From positions 64,609,028 to 64,673,027 of the forward strand of contig NC_072793.1 in the NCBI RefSeq assembly GCF_028583425.1: a stretch of DNA of 64,000 bases. The letters are read 5' to 3'. The translations under genes and the position numbers were made by a program. Below, in pieces: positions 11,951 to 49,118 of this stretch. This DNA comes from Eublepharis macularius (lineage: Eukaryota > Chordata > Lepidosauria > Squamata > Eublepharidae). The notes beneath the pieces are model-generated. The model saw only the letters and a program-made list of their open reading frames with translations, searched no databases and had not been told where the DNA came from. Each line of letters opens with the position of its first letter. The first letter of the stretch is position 1.

Positions 11951-13744
11951 AATATGATTAAATATTTCCAGGAACCTGATTTGTGCATCTTCATCTAGGG
12001 AATTTCCTTAACAGCATCTGTGTGGTCATTCTGTCAGCTAAAATAATCAACGTTACCAGTTCATATGATGAAAATATTGACACGTCTCTGCTGTACCTGT
12101 TGGATGGTCCACTGAAAATCACAAGATTTAATTTTTTATCATAAAGGTAGTGGCATAACTTACAAACACAAATAATTTTTAAATAGATTGCTTCTTTATT
12201 CCTGTTCTTCACATACAGTATCTTTATACCAGCACTTGGTATATAGGAGAGACAAGCTCTTAGAGAAGGTAAATCAATTGTTTTGATGAAATACAGGTAA
12301 TGATCATGATAGTCCAAATTCACGCATCTTAAGTCTGATTCTTTGAAGGATATCTGGGGCTTTGAGATTGCTGGTCATTTTTTGCATCATTCTAGCTAGA
12401 ACTATATATAATGCTAGTGGCAAGGCCTAGGTGACATACTATCAGCTGCAACCCTAAGACTTCTCTTCCCTGTAATATTTAGCAGTGCAGAATATGCTGT
12501 ATACTGATTTTCAAGTTTCTCTGTCCTCACAAGTAACAGCCAATGAAGTGGGGCAGGGTGAGGAAATTTCCACACCACTTGTTTTTCATAAAACTAAGGT
12601 TATATGGGAAACCAGATTCAGGTTTTGCCTCAGTAAAAGGCAAAATTAAATGTTACTACTTCCATGATTAATTTGGAAATGAAAATCATTGATGAATAGC
12701 TATGATGTAGCTCATATACAAAACTGGGGCAAAGACTGGTTTAAAGGTTTATAGAAGAATATTTAATGAGGCTAAAAGGGCAACCAGTTCTTGGAACCAA
12801 AAGAGAGGGAGGCCAAAGGGCAGGGGCTGGAGGCAGAACCTACAATAAACTACAGATTTTGGCTGCATTAAGAGGCTGATGTAGCTGTCCTCAGAATGAG
12901 CCCATTTAGTGACAAGCACTAAAGATACTAATTTTCTACTGGGGTAATAACTTTGCAGCTGTGTCTACACTACAGTTACATTTCAGGTTACATTTACATA
13001 AAGTACAACTCAGAAAAAAACTATTTGAATTTCTCTTTAGCAGTCTCAGAGATTATAGTATCAGTAATAAGACCAATTTATGTGTAATTTATCACGAATG
13101 TAGCAACTGTAGCAGTGAGGAGTAAAGCTGTGTGTGTGTGAAACAGCCATTGCAGATTGTCTGATGTTCCTGCATGTTATTTTGCATACAGTTGTGCATA
13201 GTGTACTCATTAAAACTTTGTTAATCTACTATGTATTGGATTGCTTTTGGCATTACCTAGTTACTAGTGTTAATGGCTGGCAGACTTGTGCATGTCTCAG
13301 TCAATCTCCACTTGCCAAGAATCAGTTTCTCTTGCTTTTATTAGGGATGAAAAATGGCGGCAGCAGGTTTCTGTTGTCCCTAAAATGCTGTTTTATCTGT
13401 AAGCTGTATGGAACCTTAAGCATCAGTGAGCTGAATCACAGCTCTGACTTTTTTACTATCCAAATCACTTTGAGTGTTTGAGAATAGGGAGAGGGTTGTG
13501 AGAACATTTTACTTCTGTCTGAGGTACTTTCCTGTTGTGCAAAATTAAAGTGGATTAATTTTACATATATAAAAATCTAATCTTAATTTCTAGCAATATT
13601 ATTAGGAAACAGAGGCTAGGCAGTACAGTACTGTGAAAGCCTTCTCAGTTCAGCCTCCTCTATAACAAAATATCTCTTTGGTGCACTGCAAACATTCCAG
13701 TGGGAAGTTCTCTTGCACTTTCCTCATTGAAACAAATGGATGTG

Positions 13745-13830
13745 TCATATATTTATTTATTTAGATACTGATATCCTGCTTTTCTCCCCAATGGGAACCC
13801 AAAACACTTTACAACATCTTTCTTTCCTTC
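13745..13830 (-). repeat. SINE/LINE 3' tail fragment
   Basis: atatttatttatttagatac followed by cttttctccccaatgggaac matches, in reverse orientation, the tail (gggttcccacggggagacagg, tataaa) of the tRNA-headed SINE family seen elsewhere in the window. Confidence 0.5.
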
Positions 13831-16800
13831 TCTATTTTATGTATAGGCGGTTTTAAAAAATGTGTTCCTTTTGGTTATTACAGCAACTACTGCTACTGTT
13901 GTTACTTCTCCATAGTCTGATGCTGTGCAGCACCTAAAATTAACAGCTTCCCTGGGCAGTGACTGTGGCCCATACTGGATGCAGAGTTCACGGGCTGATG
14001 CTGGCAGGAATGCAGCAGGGGACAATCAGCAATACAGGCTGCCAGAGTGGCTAATGCATCTTCCTTAAACCAACTAGGCACAGCTACCACCAGGAGGTTC
14101 TGGGCCCACTATGCTACCCATACCTGATTTTCCCTTTCAGAAGAGTGATTGCTGGTCATATAAAAGCCCTTCTAAACTCTTTAACCTTGCAGAAATTTCC
14201 CCTCTGTCCATGACAGTGACAAATAGGGCAGACAAGCTGACTTTACCAAGCAAACAGGCATGACGATGTAGCTTGGATGGCACCAACTGAAACCATATTA
14301 CTCATTTAAGAAACTAAGACATCGAATTTGTATTTTTTTTTAAAAAATGAAAAAAGACAATGTGTGCACGCAGCAAGTCTCATAGAAAGTTTAATAGACT
14401 ATTTAGGAAATAGAAGAGTAAAAAACGTATTTTATGTATTTTAACTAAACTGAATAAAATTATTAACCACTTAAGTTGTTCATTAGTGTTCATGCTTTTA
14501 TGTTCTATTCTTTGTCCTCCATTTTGGTTCAAGAAAGAAGAATGTAGCAGCCAAGCTCTTTGATCTCATTTTTGCTGCATTTGGAGACTCAGACAATTTT
14601 AGCTTCTGCTGGGCAGACAGCTGGTTTCCATGAACAGCTTTGTCACCACTGCACAGGTGCTCTTATTCCTCAAACTATACTCCGATGTGTGTTGAATGCC
14701 CCTTCACTGGTCAGAATATGGGGGGGGGAGATTATTACACAAAAGTAATAAATCCTGTAATCCTTATAATTTCTAACATCTCAGAGTAGCAGTATCAAAA
14801 CAGCTAATAGTTTATGACCTTTTAAATCCACAGACTTGTCTGTTTCTATCACTCTGAATATGAAAATTGGGCCATGGAGCCTTACTTCAACATGATGCAA
14901 ATCACTTTGGGATCCAAATTAGACATGAGGCTTTTATACTCAACTTAATTGTACATTAAATGCACTGTTCCTGTTGTGGAACATCTGGGTACCCCTCCCC
15001 CTGGCACCAACTGATAGAAAACTCATTTTCCAAAATTCAGGCTATAGTGTGATGTTGCCGTAAACTACCAATTTTAGGCTACAAGTGACAGGCCTGTGAT
15101 AATAGCAAGTGCTTCGTGGGGTTTAATTGCATCTCATGGGCACCTACTAGAAATTGCTGGTGATGTCACAGGAACTTCCAACCAGTAGAGGTGAAACAGT
15201 TGATGCTACTACTCAAAACAGGGTAGCTCTCATGCAGCCTTTTGAAAAAAGCAAACACTGACAAATCTTTTCCTGTCCCGTGTCCATTTTGTAAAACCCT
15301 TTTTCTCGTTTCCAATTAACTGGGTTCCCAGAGCAGGAATGTACATCGTAAGTTGCAATATCTGCTGGAAAAAAATCTATCCTGTTCACACATCACACTA
15401 ATGAAACTGGATTGAAACTGCTAGCTTTACACAGAGCTAAATCTTACAAGGTAGTATCTGATAAGTGGGGTAAAAACTGTCTTGAAGGATGTAGGTATTT
15501 TTCTTGATACTACAGAGCAGCAAGGAACAATTCATTTACTTCATTATAATATTTGTAAACCACTGCTATCTCTTCAGTTTCCACAGATGACTGGGCAACT
15601 GCCAGATAAGAAACAATACATTCAGCTTGTTCTATCTTGCTCTGCATCAAGAGAGAACAGCTAAAGCTGGTACTGTCAACTAGGTTTCCCTGCAGTTTGG
15701 GATAGACAAAGTACAGTAGTACTTGAGAATCAGTTCAGACAGTTGTTATCTATTATACTTACTGAGCCAGGACTGAAAGAAGACCATCTTTTGGACAGGA
15801 TGATACTGTCCTATGATGAATTCTAATGACATCTCTGTTCAAAAGGCTACAGCAGAGATTCAGATAAAAGGATCTCTACAAAGCAGCAGCATCTCTGAAT
15901 TTAATGATTCCATCAGCTGTTGACGGCACTGTTAAAGTTGTAATTACATTCCCCAAACAACTTTAGCTAATGTGGGGGAAACTATACAAATCTTGTCTGT
16001 TTTTGGAATAATTCTCTCAAGAGGACAACTATCCTTTGGCCTCATTGTTGCTCTCAAGGGTAAAGCAGATGGGAGCCTGAACCAGAACTTAGGAGTTTTT
16101 AAAACAGTGACAGAATGTTTTTTTTCAGAACTGACAATTATGTTCTGTGTATATAAGACTGGTGTGTGATGTAACCAATGAGATTTAGAGAATATCATTT
16201 TACTTTAGCACCCAAGACAGCTATTCTACTTTAATTTCAAGTAGCCTAGTTTGTTTTTAGGGGGTGTTGGGTGTTTATCAACCTGTTTCTCCACTCCAGC
16301 TACTTATTAGTGCATATAGATGAATTACATACTCCTGGAGCAAATACAAGAGAAGCCTGAGATTAATAAAATGGCAGTAAAAAGTTTGCAGTGAGCCTAT
16401 AGAGAAGTCTGGATTGCTTGCTAGGTTATTCAAATGACCATCTCCTACTTCTAAATGGTGCCCAACATCTTTTAATTTCTATCAAAGCAGAGTTAAACAC
16501 TCCTATTAATTTAAATGGGAGGTGCTTAACTCTCCTATTGAAGTCTGTGAAACTTTAAAATGATGCCTGCTAGTTTCTGAGAAAGTTCATTACGCTATAA
16601 AGGACATACTTTGTTACCATTTGAAAGGCCATTTGAAAGGCCATTTGTTACCATTTTACATAGGTCGGTCCTAGACATGAACAATTCTTTACTCCATTTT
16701 AATTAGAATTCCAAACGTCTTGAAAAGAATCCATTTTGAGATTCTGGCTTTGTTTCCACTTCAGTATTTTTACTCACTCCTAATGAATTATCAGTGTTTT

Positions 16801-17059
16801 CTGGCTACATACTATATTTATTTCTCTTAAAGTAGTAGTCTTAATAGTGGGAGGCTTACCTAATGCCTGATACGCTCACACCTCAGACTTTTGGCAGCTC
16901 CTAGTAGACCTGAATTTATATCAGCTCAAATAGCAACCTAACGCTACAAAGCTTCATATTGCACTTAACAATGTGAAAAATATACAATTAACCTAATGGT
17001 AACCAAGCATAAGACATGGAGCTTTAGCAGACAGCCTCTGTTTTTCCCTAGTAGTTGCC

Positions 17060-17065
17060 TTTATT
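17060..17065 (-). promoter_or_regulatory. candidate polyadenylation signal for STK32A
   Basis: TTTATT on the plus strand reads AATAAA on the minus strand, about 960 nt beyond the STK32A stop. Other A/T-rich hexamers exist nearby (for example about 16813), so the choice is tentative. Confidence 0.25.
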
Positions 17066-18028
17066 AAAAATATTTAAAATCATCCCTCCTGCCCGATATA
17101 ATGGCTGAAGTAGTCTACTGAACTTGCTGGTGTGTTCTATCTACAAACAAGTCTTTGTGGTAGACCATAAAAGTTACTTATTATATAACTTAAGTCACAA
17201 TAAATCTATTTGAGTTCAACGTGCCCTAAGCCTCTAATGTTCTTTGCTACAGCAGAATAATAAGGCTCAGCTACCCTCTGGAATTTGTTATACCTTGATC
17301 ACTGATTTGCTTTCTGACACACATAGCAGCTACAAGGCCATATTCACATCCTCTGCATGAAGTTGCACTGGGTTAATCTTTGATTGCTAGTTAACACATA
17401 TATTGCCAATATCTGAAAGAGCCTATATCAAAAGAGCATTTCTCTTTATATATTTTTAGGTGGTGCACTGAATATAACCTGTAGGAAAGAGCAGCTGTTA
17501 CTATCAACATTTGATATTGCCTCTGGAATCCACTGGACTGCATTCGTGCATTTGTGGTTCTAGCTCTTCTTTCTGAAACATTTGTTAAAATATGCAGCCA
17601 CTCAACAAGCAAACCCTTATGTTTTCCTACAAGCAGTTGACTGAATCTGGTATCAATACCCCAAAATCCTGCCAAAAAAAATGCTACATAAAGGAAATGT
17701 GAAATTGACCTTCCACCATTTTGCTTCCTTTGCGTAAGAAAACATTATTTGCTGTCTATGCTCACATTTAAAAAAAATAGAAAAGGCATAAAATGAGAAT
17801 CTGTGCCTTATTTATGAAGGCAAGATACTAGAGCTTAACTCCTTACGGCAGAAGGAGACACTCAGCTTCAGGTTTGGCTCCAGAGCAAGGTATCTACCTT
17901 GACATAACAGTTCCTGATTTTATGTGTTGAGCTCCATGAAGTACCTACGGTGCAAACGGATTTTCAACAGTATCACCAGAGTAACCTGGATCTTCAACAG
18001 TATAATCAGATCTGAAGCTCAATTGATT

Positions 18029-45381
<27,353 letters not shown>

Positions 45382-45889
45382 CTAAAATAAAAGTTGGAAA
45401 GAGACAGAAAAGAGACCAGTAGAGAACAAAGTCAGTTCTGTGATTTTAAAAGACTCCTGCTGAGTAATCACATTCCTAATAATATTTAAACCTATATTAT
45501 GGTCCCAATAGTATCTCCATACTAGCCATTGGTTGTAGCCTTACTTGTGAACAAAAACCATTATGGGACATGAGAGTTCAAATTAATACTAGAGAAAAAG
45601 ATTTGATTTTTTCAAAAGGGAAACTGGTCACTGTTTTTTGTCCTATTGTATTTTTGTTTTAACCTGTTAATCCTTTGTACTGGGCAATATATAAAATGCA
45701 AGTGCTCTGCAATAAACTTCCTCAACTACTATCTTAAAGCTGTAATATACAACAAACTGAGCTTCCACCATATACTCTATCATCTCTCTTCTCTTTTTCA
45801 GCATAGCCTGTGATAAAGAATTTTATGAAAGGCTAGCTCCCTCCTTCAAGGTATTTGGTAGATTATAGTAAGGGTATTGTCCTATGACC

Positions 45890-46741
45890 CTGTTTTTTCT
45901 AGAAAAAGAACTGCAGGAACTCATTAGCATATCTCATTAGCATAAGCCACACCCACTGACATCACCGGAAGTGTGTCAGAAGGCACCATCCACCCCTCAG
46001 GCCCCTTTCCCCAAAAATCTCCAGGTATTTCCTTAAAGCAGAATGAACTCAAAGCAGTTTACCCTTCTCTGGAGAGCCAACCTGGCTTGAACACATGCAC
46101 TCACTCACTCTCACAAGTCACAAATGAAAATAAAGCAGCAGAATGAATTCAAAGCAGCTTACGTTCCTTTGGAGGCCAGCCCCACCCAGCTTGAACTCAC
46201 TCACTCACTCACTCTCTCTCTCCTGAGTCATAAATGAAAATAAAGCAACCGAGCAGAATGAATTCAAAGCAGCTTCTGTTCCTTTGGAGCCCAGCCCCAC
46301 TCGGCTTGCACTCACCCACTCACTCATTTTCTCTCTCTCCCCTTCTCTCTCCAGAGTCACAAATGAAAATAAATCAGCAGAACAGAATGAATTCAAAGCA
46401 GCTTATGTTCCTTTGCAGCCCAGCCCCATTCGGCTTGCACTCACTCACTCACTCCCTCTCCCTCTCTCCCACGAGTCACAAATGAAAATAAAGCAGCAGA
46501 ACAGAATGAATTCAAAGCAGCTTACGTTCCTTTGGAGCCCACCCCCATTTGGCTTGCACTCCCTCCCTCCCTCTCTCCCCCCCACGAGTCACAAATGAAA
46601 ATAAAGCAGCAGAGCCTGCTGCTAAAGACAAGGACAGCCAAGAGGGAAAGGAATCACGTGGGCGGGGCCAAAACCCATGTGACCTCTTTTCAGATCTACC
46701 GGAACACTGTTCCGGCATGTTCTGCCTCCAAATGATCCCTG
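45890..46741. repeat. unclassified element containing a minisatellite
   Basis: The start (ctgttttttctagaaaaaga then ggaactcattagcatatctc, gccacacccactgacatcac) and the end (ctaccggaacactgttccgg, catgttctgcctcc) resemble the two ends of the hAT MITE at 8055-8219. The middle is the tandem array 46030-46615. No clear target duplication is seen, so the boundaries are approximate. Confidence 0.5.
46030..46615. repeat. minisatellite, about 110-130-bp units, ~5 copies
   Basis: Each unit has aaatgaaaataaagcagcag, aatgaattcaaagcagctta, gttcctttggag, ccagccccac, ggcttgcactcactc and a variable CT/CACT run ending gagtcac. aaatgaaaat recurs at about 46122, 46232, 46361, 46480 and 46593. Length variation lies mostly in the CT-rich run. 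The open frames on both strands are repeat artefacts. Confidence 0.9.
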
Positions 46742-46989
46742 CCAATAAGTTTTGTTTTATTCATTATGGTATTAAATGTCTAACACCCTGTAGCTCATGT
46801 GAATAATAATATATTCAAAATATTGGATTGAAATGTGTTGAGTTAGAATGTTAAGAGTCTTTTTGTTAGAGTTGGAATGTTGAGAGTCTTTTTGCATTTT
46901 CAACTTTTGATAAGCAATGCAGTTTTGACATAAAAATACATGCTCTGTTGTCTTGGCCAGAAGATTAAACAAGCAGAGGCAGAAAATAT

Positions 46990-47368
46990 TCTGGCTGATC
47001 ATCATCCTGTTCAGCATCTCAAAACAAAGCAACATGGCCCAAGTGCTGTGGAACTGTAAGTTCATTGCACCATGGCACTTAAGGGGTGTTTAGAGGCACT
47101 GAGCATAACCCTCAAAGATGTCAGGGGCAGTGATGGGGGGAGTCACCGTGCCGCTGGCTGGAAACTTCCAGCAGACTCTGCCAGTCGTTCCAAGGGGAAC
47201 TAGAGCTGATGAGGTTACCGTGTGTGTCAAGGCTTCGTATCTGTGGCCCCTCATCAGGAAACTCTCACTAAGAAAGAACATGAGAGTCCACTTGAGAGGC
47301 GAGGTGACTGCTGGGGAATTCTTTGAACTCCTACTAAAAATAGGGGACGGAGTGTATCGTGACCATCC
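46990..47368 (+). pseudogene. Helitron helicase fragment, motif II-III region
   Basis: Reads ISKQSNMAQVLWNCKFI, then CTMALKGCLEAL, then GGVTVPLAGNFQQTLPVVPR followed by GTRADEV and LSLRKNMRVHLRGEVTAGEF. GNFQQTLPV corresponds to the helicase motif that is usually GDFRQ(I/T)LPV, here with Asp to Asn. A WDE-type motif II is missing through a small deletion before CTMA. Frames are broken, so it is a pseudogene. It stops at the hAT insertion. Confidence 0.8.
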
Positions 47369-47376
47369 CTGCAGGC

Positions 47377-48852
47377 CAGGGTGGATAAAAATCAATGATT
47401 TTTTTTAAAAAATCTGATTTTTTTTAATTTAAATCAGATTTTTTAAAATAAAATGCTTTTTGAGGAAAATATATTACCATCCAAAGGTTATTCCATCATG
47501 AAATAAAGATTAGTTTTTAATTATGTAGAATAAGGCTGTATATGTTTAATTTTTTTGGTAAATAAATTCCATTAATCCATTCACAAGGTCATGCTCTTCC
47601 AGAGGTTTTTGTGAGATTATTGGGCAGTTTCTCTGCCTACAAGATATTATTCCGATGACAGTTTGTGAACAAAATCGAGATAAAATAGATGGCACTGTCA
47701 CGGCCAAAATCCTCAACATTGGGCTTAAGAGAAATTTTGAACATATGCTGAGCATCCTGAAACCCATCTCTGAAGCTTTAAACAAAATACAGAAAAATAG
47801 CTGTTTTATTGCTGTTGCTGTTGAAATTTGGAAGGAACTGAGTGAACACTTGAAAACAGAACTACACATGGACAGAATTAAATTACAAGCATTAAAAAAA
47901 CGAACGGAACAGGCACTGTCTCCAGCTCATTTTTTTGGCAAATATTGTCAATATCCAGTACCAGGGTCAAGTGCTGAGGAAGAGGAGTTAGCTATGACAT
48001 GGGTATCCAGCAATCATCCATCTGTAATGCCAACTATAATAAACTTCAGAGCTAAGGGGGAACCATTCAAGAAATATATGATTGCTGAAGATATTTTAAA
48101 GAAAGTCACACCAGTGAACTGGTGGAAGTCACTTAAGCACTTGGATTTAGAGACTGTTCAAGTAATGATTTCACTTTTAACAGCAGTAGCTTCTTCTGCA
48201 GGCGTTGAAAGAATATTCTCTTCCTTTGGACTCATTCATTCTAAACTGAGAAATCGTTTGGGACCCAATAAAGCAGGAAAGCTTGTTTTTCTTTTCCAGA
48301 TTATGAACAAAGAAGAAGATGAAGATGACGAGTGAGCTACAGAGGACAGTATTTAAGTTTTTCATGTGTAGGCTCGGCTGACAGTCTAAGTTTCTTAAAA
48401 TATATATATTTTGTTTAGCCAAATTAGTTAACAAACATGGATGTTTGTTTAAGCAAATAACATGCTGTAATGTTATTGTTTCAGTTGAATAAATAAAACT
48501 ATTTAAATTGTTATTATTAAGGTAATGATTATTTTTCTCCTTCCAATAAAGTACAACCGAAAAGTTGTCCAAATATGAATGATTAACCTAAACTGGGGAT
48601 AATTCATCTCACAATAAATTAACTATAATGTGTTTCTAATAGTATTAAAATCAATATTTTATACAACTGTAAAACTAATATGAAAAGTTGTTATTCTAAA
48701 AATCTTCATCTACTTGCATATTAAAGTTATACCAGCAAGAATTAGTCTTTATGTAGAAAACTATGATTTAAATCAAGCCTTACTGACTAGTGATTTAAAT
48801 CGTGATTTTAATCGTGATTTAAATCAGTTTGATTTAAATCAAATCCACCCTG
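47377..48852 (+). mobile_element. hAT transposon, internally deleted, perfect 8-bp target duplication
   Basis: 1476 bp. The ends are CAGGGTGGAT at both termini in inverted orientation (left CAGGGTGGATAAAAATCAA, right reverse-complemented CAGGGTGGATTTGATTTAAA), with many subterminal AAATC/GATTT words. The duplication ctgcaggc is at 47369-47376 and 48853-48860. It codes only for the C-terminal part of a hAT transposase. It sits inside Helitron helicase sequence, so it is younger than the Helitron. Confidence 0.93.
47655..48335 (+). CDS. hAT transposase C-terminal part with dimerisation domain
   Basis: An intact 226-residue reading frame. The last third contains SAGVERIFSSFGLIHSKLRN then RLG, the hAT C-terminal dimerisation (hATC) signature, preceded by VNWWKSLKHLDLETVQVMIS. 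The tail is acidic (NKEEDEDDE). The zinc-finger BED domain and the first catalytic Asp region of a full-length hAT transposase (typically 600 or more residues) are missing, so it should not transpose alone. In-frame codons continue upstream of the first Met for some distance, which suggests that Met is not the ancestral start. No stop or frameshift lies within 680 bp. Confidence 0.8.
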   Translation: MTVCEQNRDKIDGTVTAKILNIGLKRNFEHMLSILKPISEALNKIQKNSCFIAVAVEIWKELSEHLKTELHMDRIKLQALKKRTEQALSPAHFFGKYCQYPVPGSSAEEEELAMTWVSSNHPSVMPTIINFRAKGEPFKKYMIAEDILKKVTPVNWWKSLKHLDLETVQVMISLLTAVASSAGVERIFSSFGLIHSKLRNRLGPNKAGKLVFLFQIMNKEEDEDDE

Positions 48853-48860
48853 CTGCAGGC

Positions 48861-49118
48861 CTGGGCACAGTAGTGATCTAGTAGACCTAACAGCCACTAT
48901 ATACTCTGATATCGTCACTATCACAGTGAAGTCCATGGATTGGCTGTGCAAGCGTGCCATTCTGACCCCCAAGAACGACAAGGCTGCCATCATTAATGAA
49001 AAACAACTCCCTCGAAAGGGTAGAAATGGAGTACAGATCTGTGGACTCAGTGGTGCAAATGGATGATGCATTCCACTACGCTGCGGAGTTTCTCAACACG
49101 CTCAACCCTCCTGGCTTC
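48861..49118 (+). pseudogene. Helitron helicase fragment, middle
   Basis: Reads DLVDLTATIYSDIVTITVKS then MDWLCKRAILTPKNDKAAII NEK, and after a frameshift VEMEYRSVDSVVQMDDAFHY and EFLNTLNPPGF. This order (…RAILTPKND…, then …EFLNTLNPPGFPPH-type) is the PIF1-like domain of Helitrons. It begins directly after the hAT duplication and ends where L1 sequence starts. Confidence 0.8.

Larger units (their letters stand above)
9801..18028. other. intergenic DNA between the convergent genes (includes unresolved 3' UTRs)
   Basis: No exon of a third gene is recognisable. Identifiable content is limited to an eroded reverse-oriented tRNA-headed SINE fragment near 11812-11950, a short repeat 3' tail near 13745-13830, and a small direct duplication (atttgaaaggcc twice) near 16620-16645. 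The distal part should contain the STK32A 3' UTR on the minus strand; a reverse-complement AATAAA at 17060-17065 is one possible end. Confidence 0.6.

Noticed and set aside
46205-46598. Repeated-protein frames on both strands
   Set aside because: Period and sequence follow the minisatellite; open on both strands because of its composition.
47546-47869. Minus-strand frame opposite the hAT transposase
   Set aside because: Shadow of the plus-strand frame, which carries the recognisable hATC signature.
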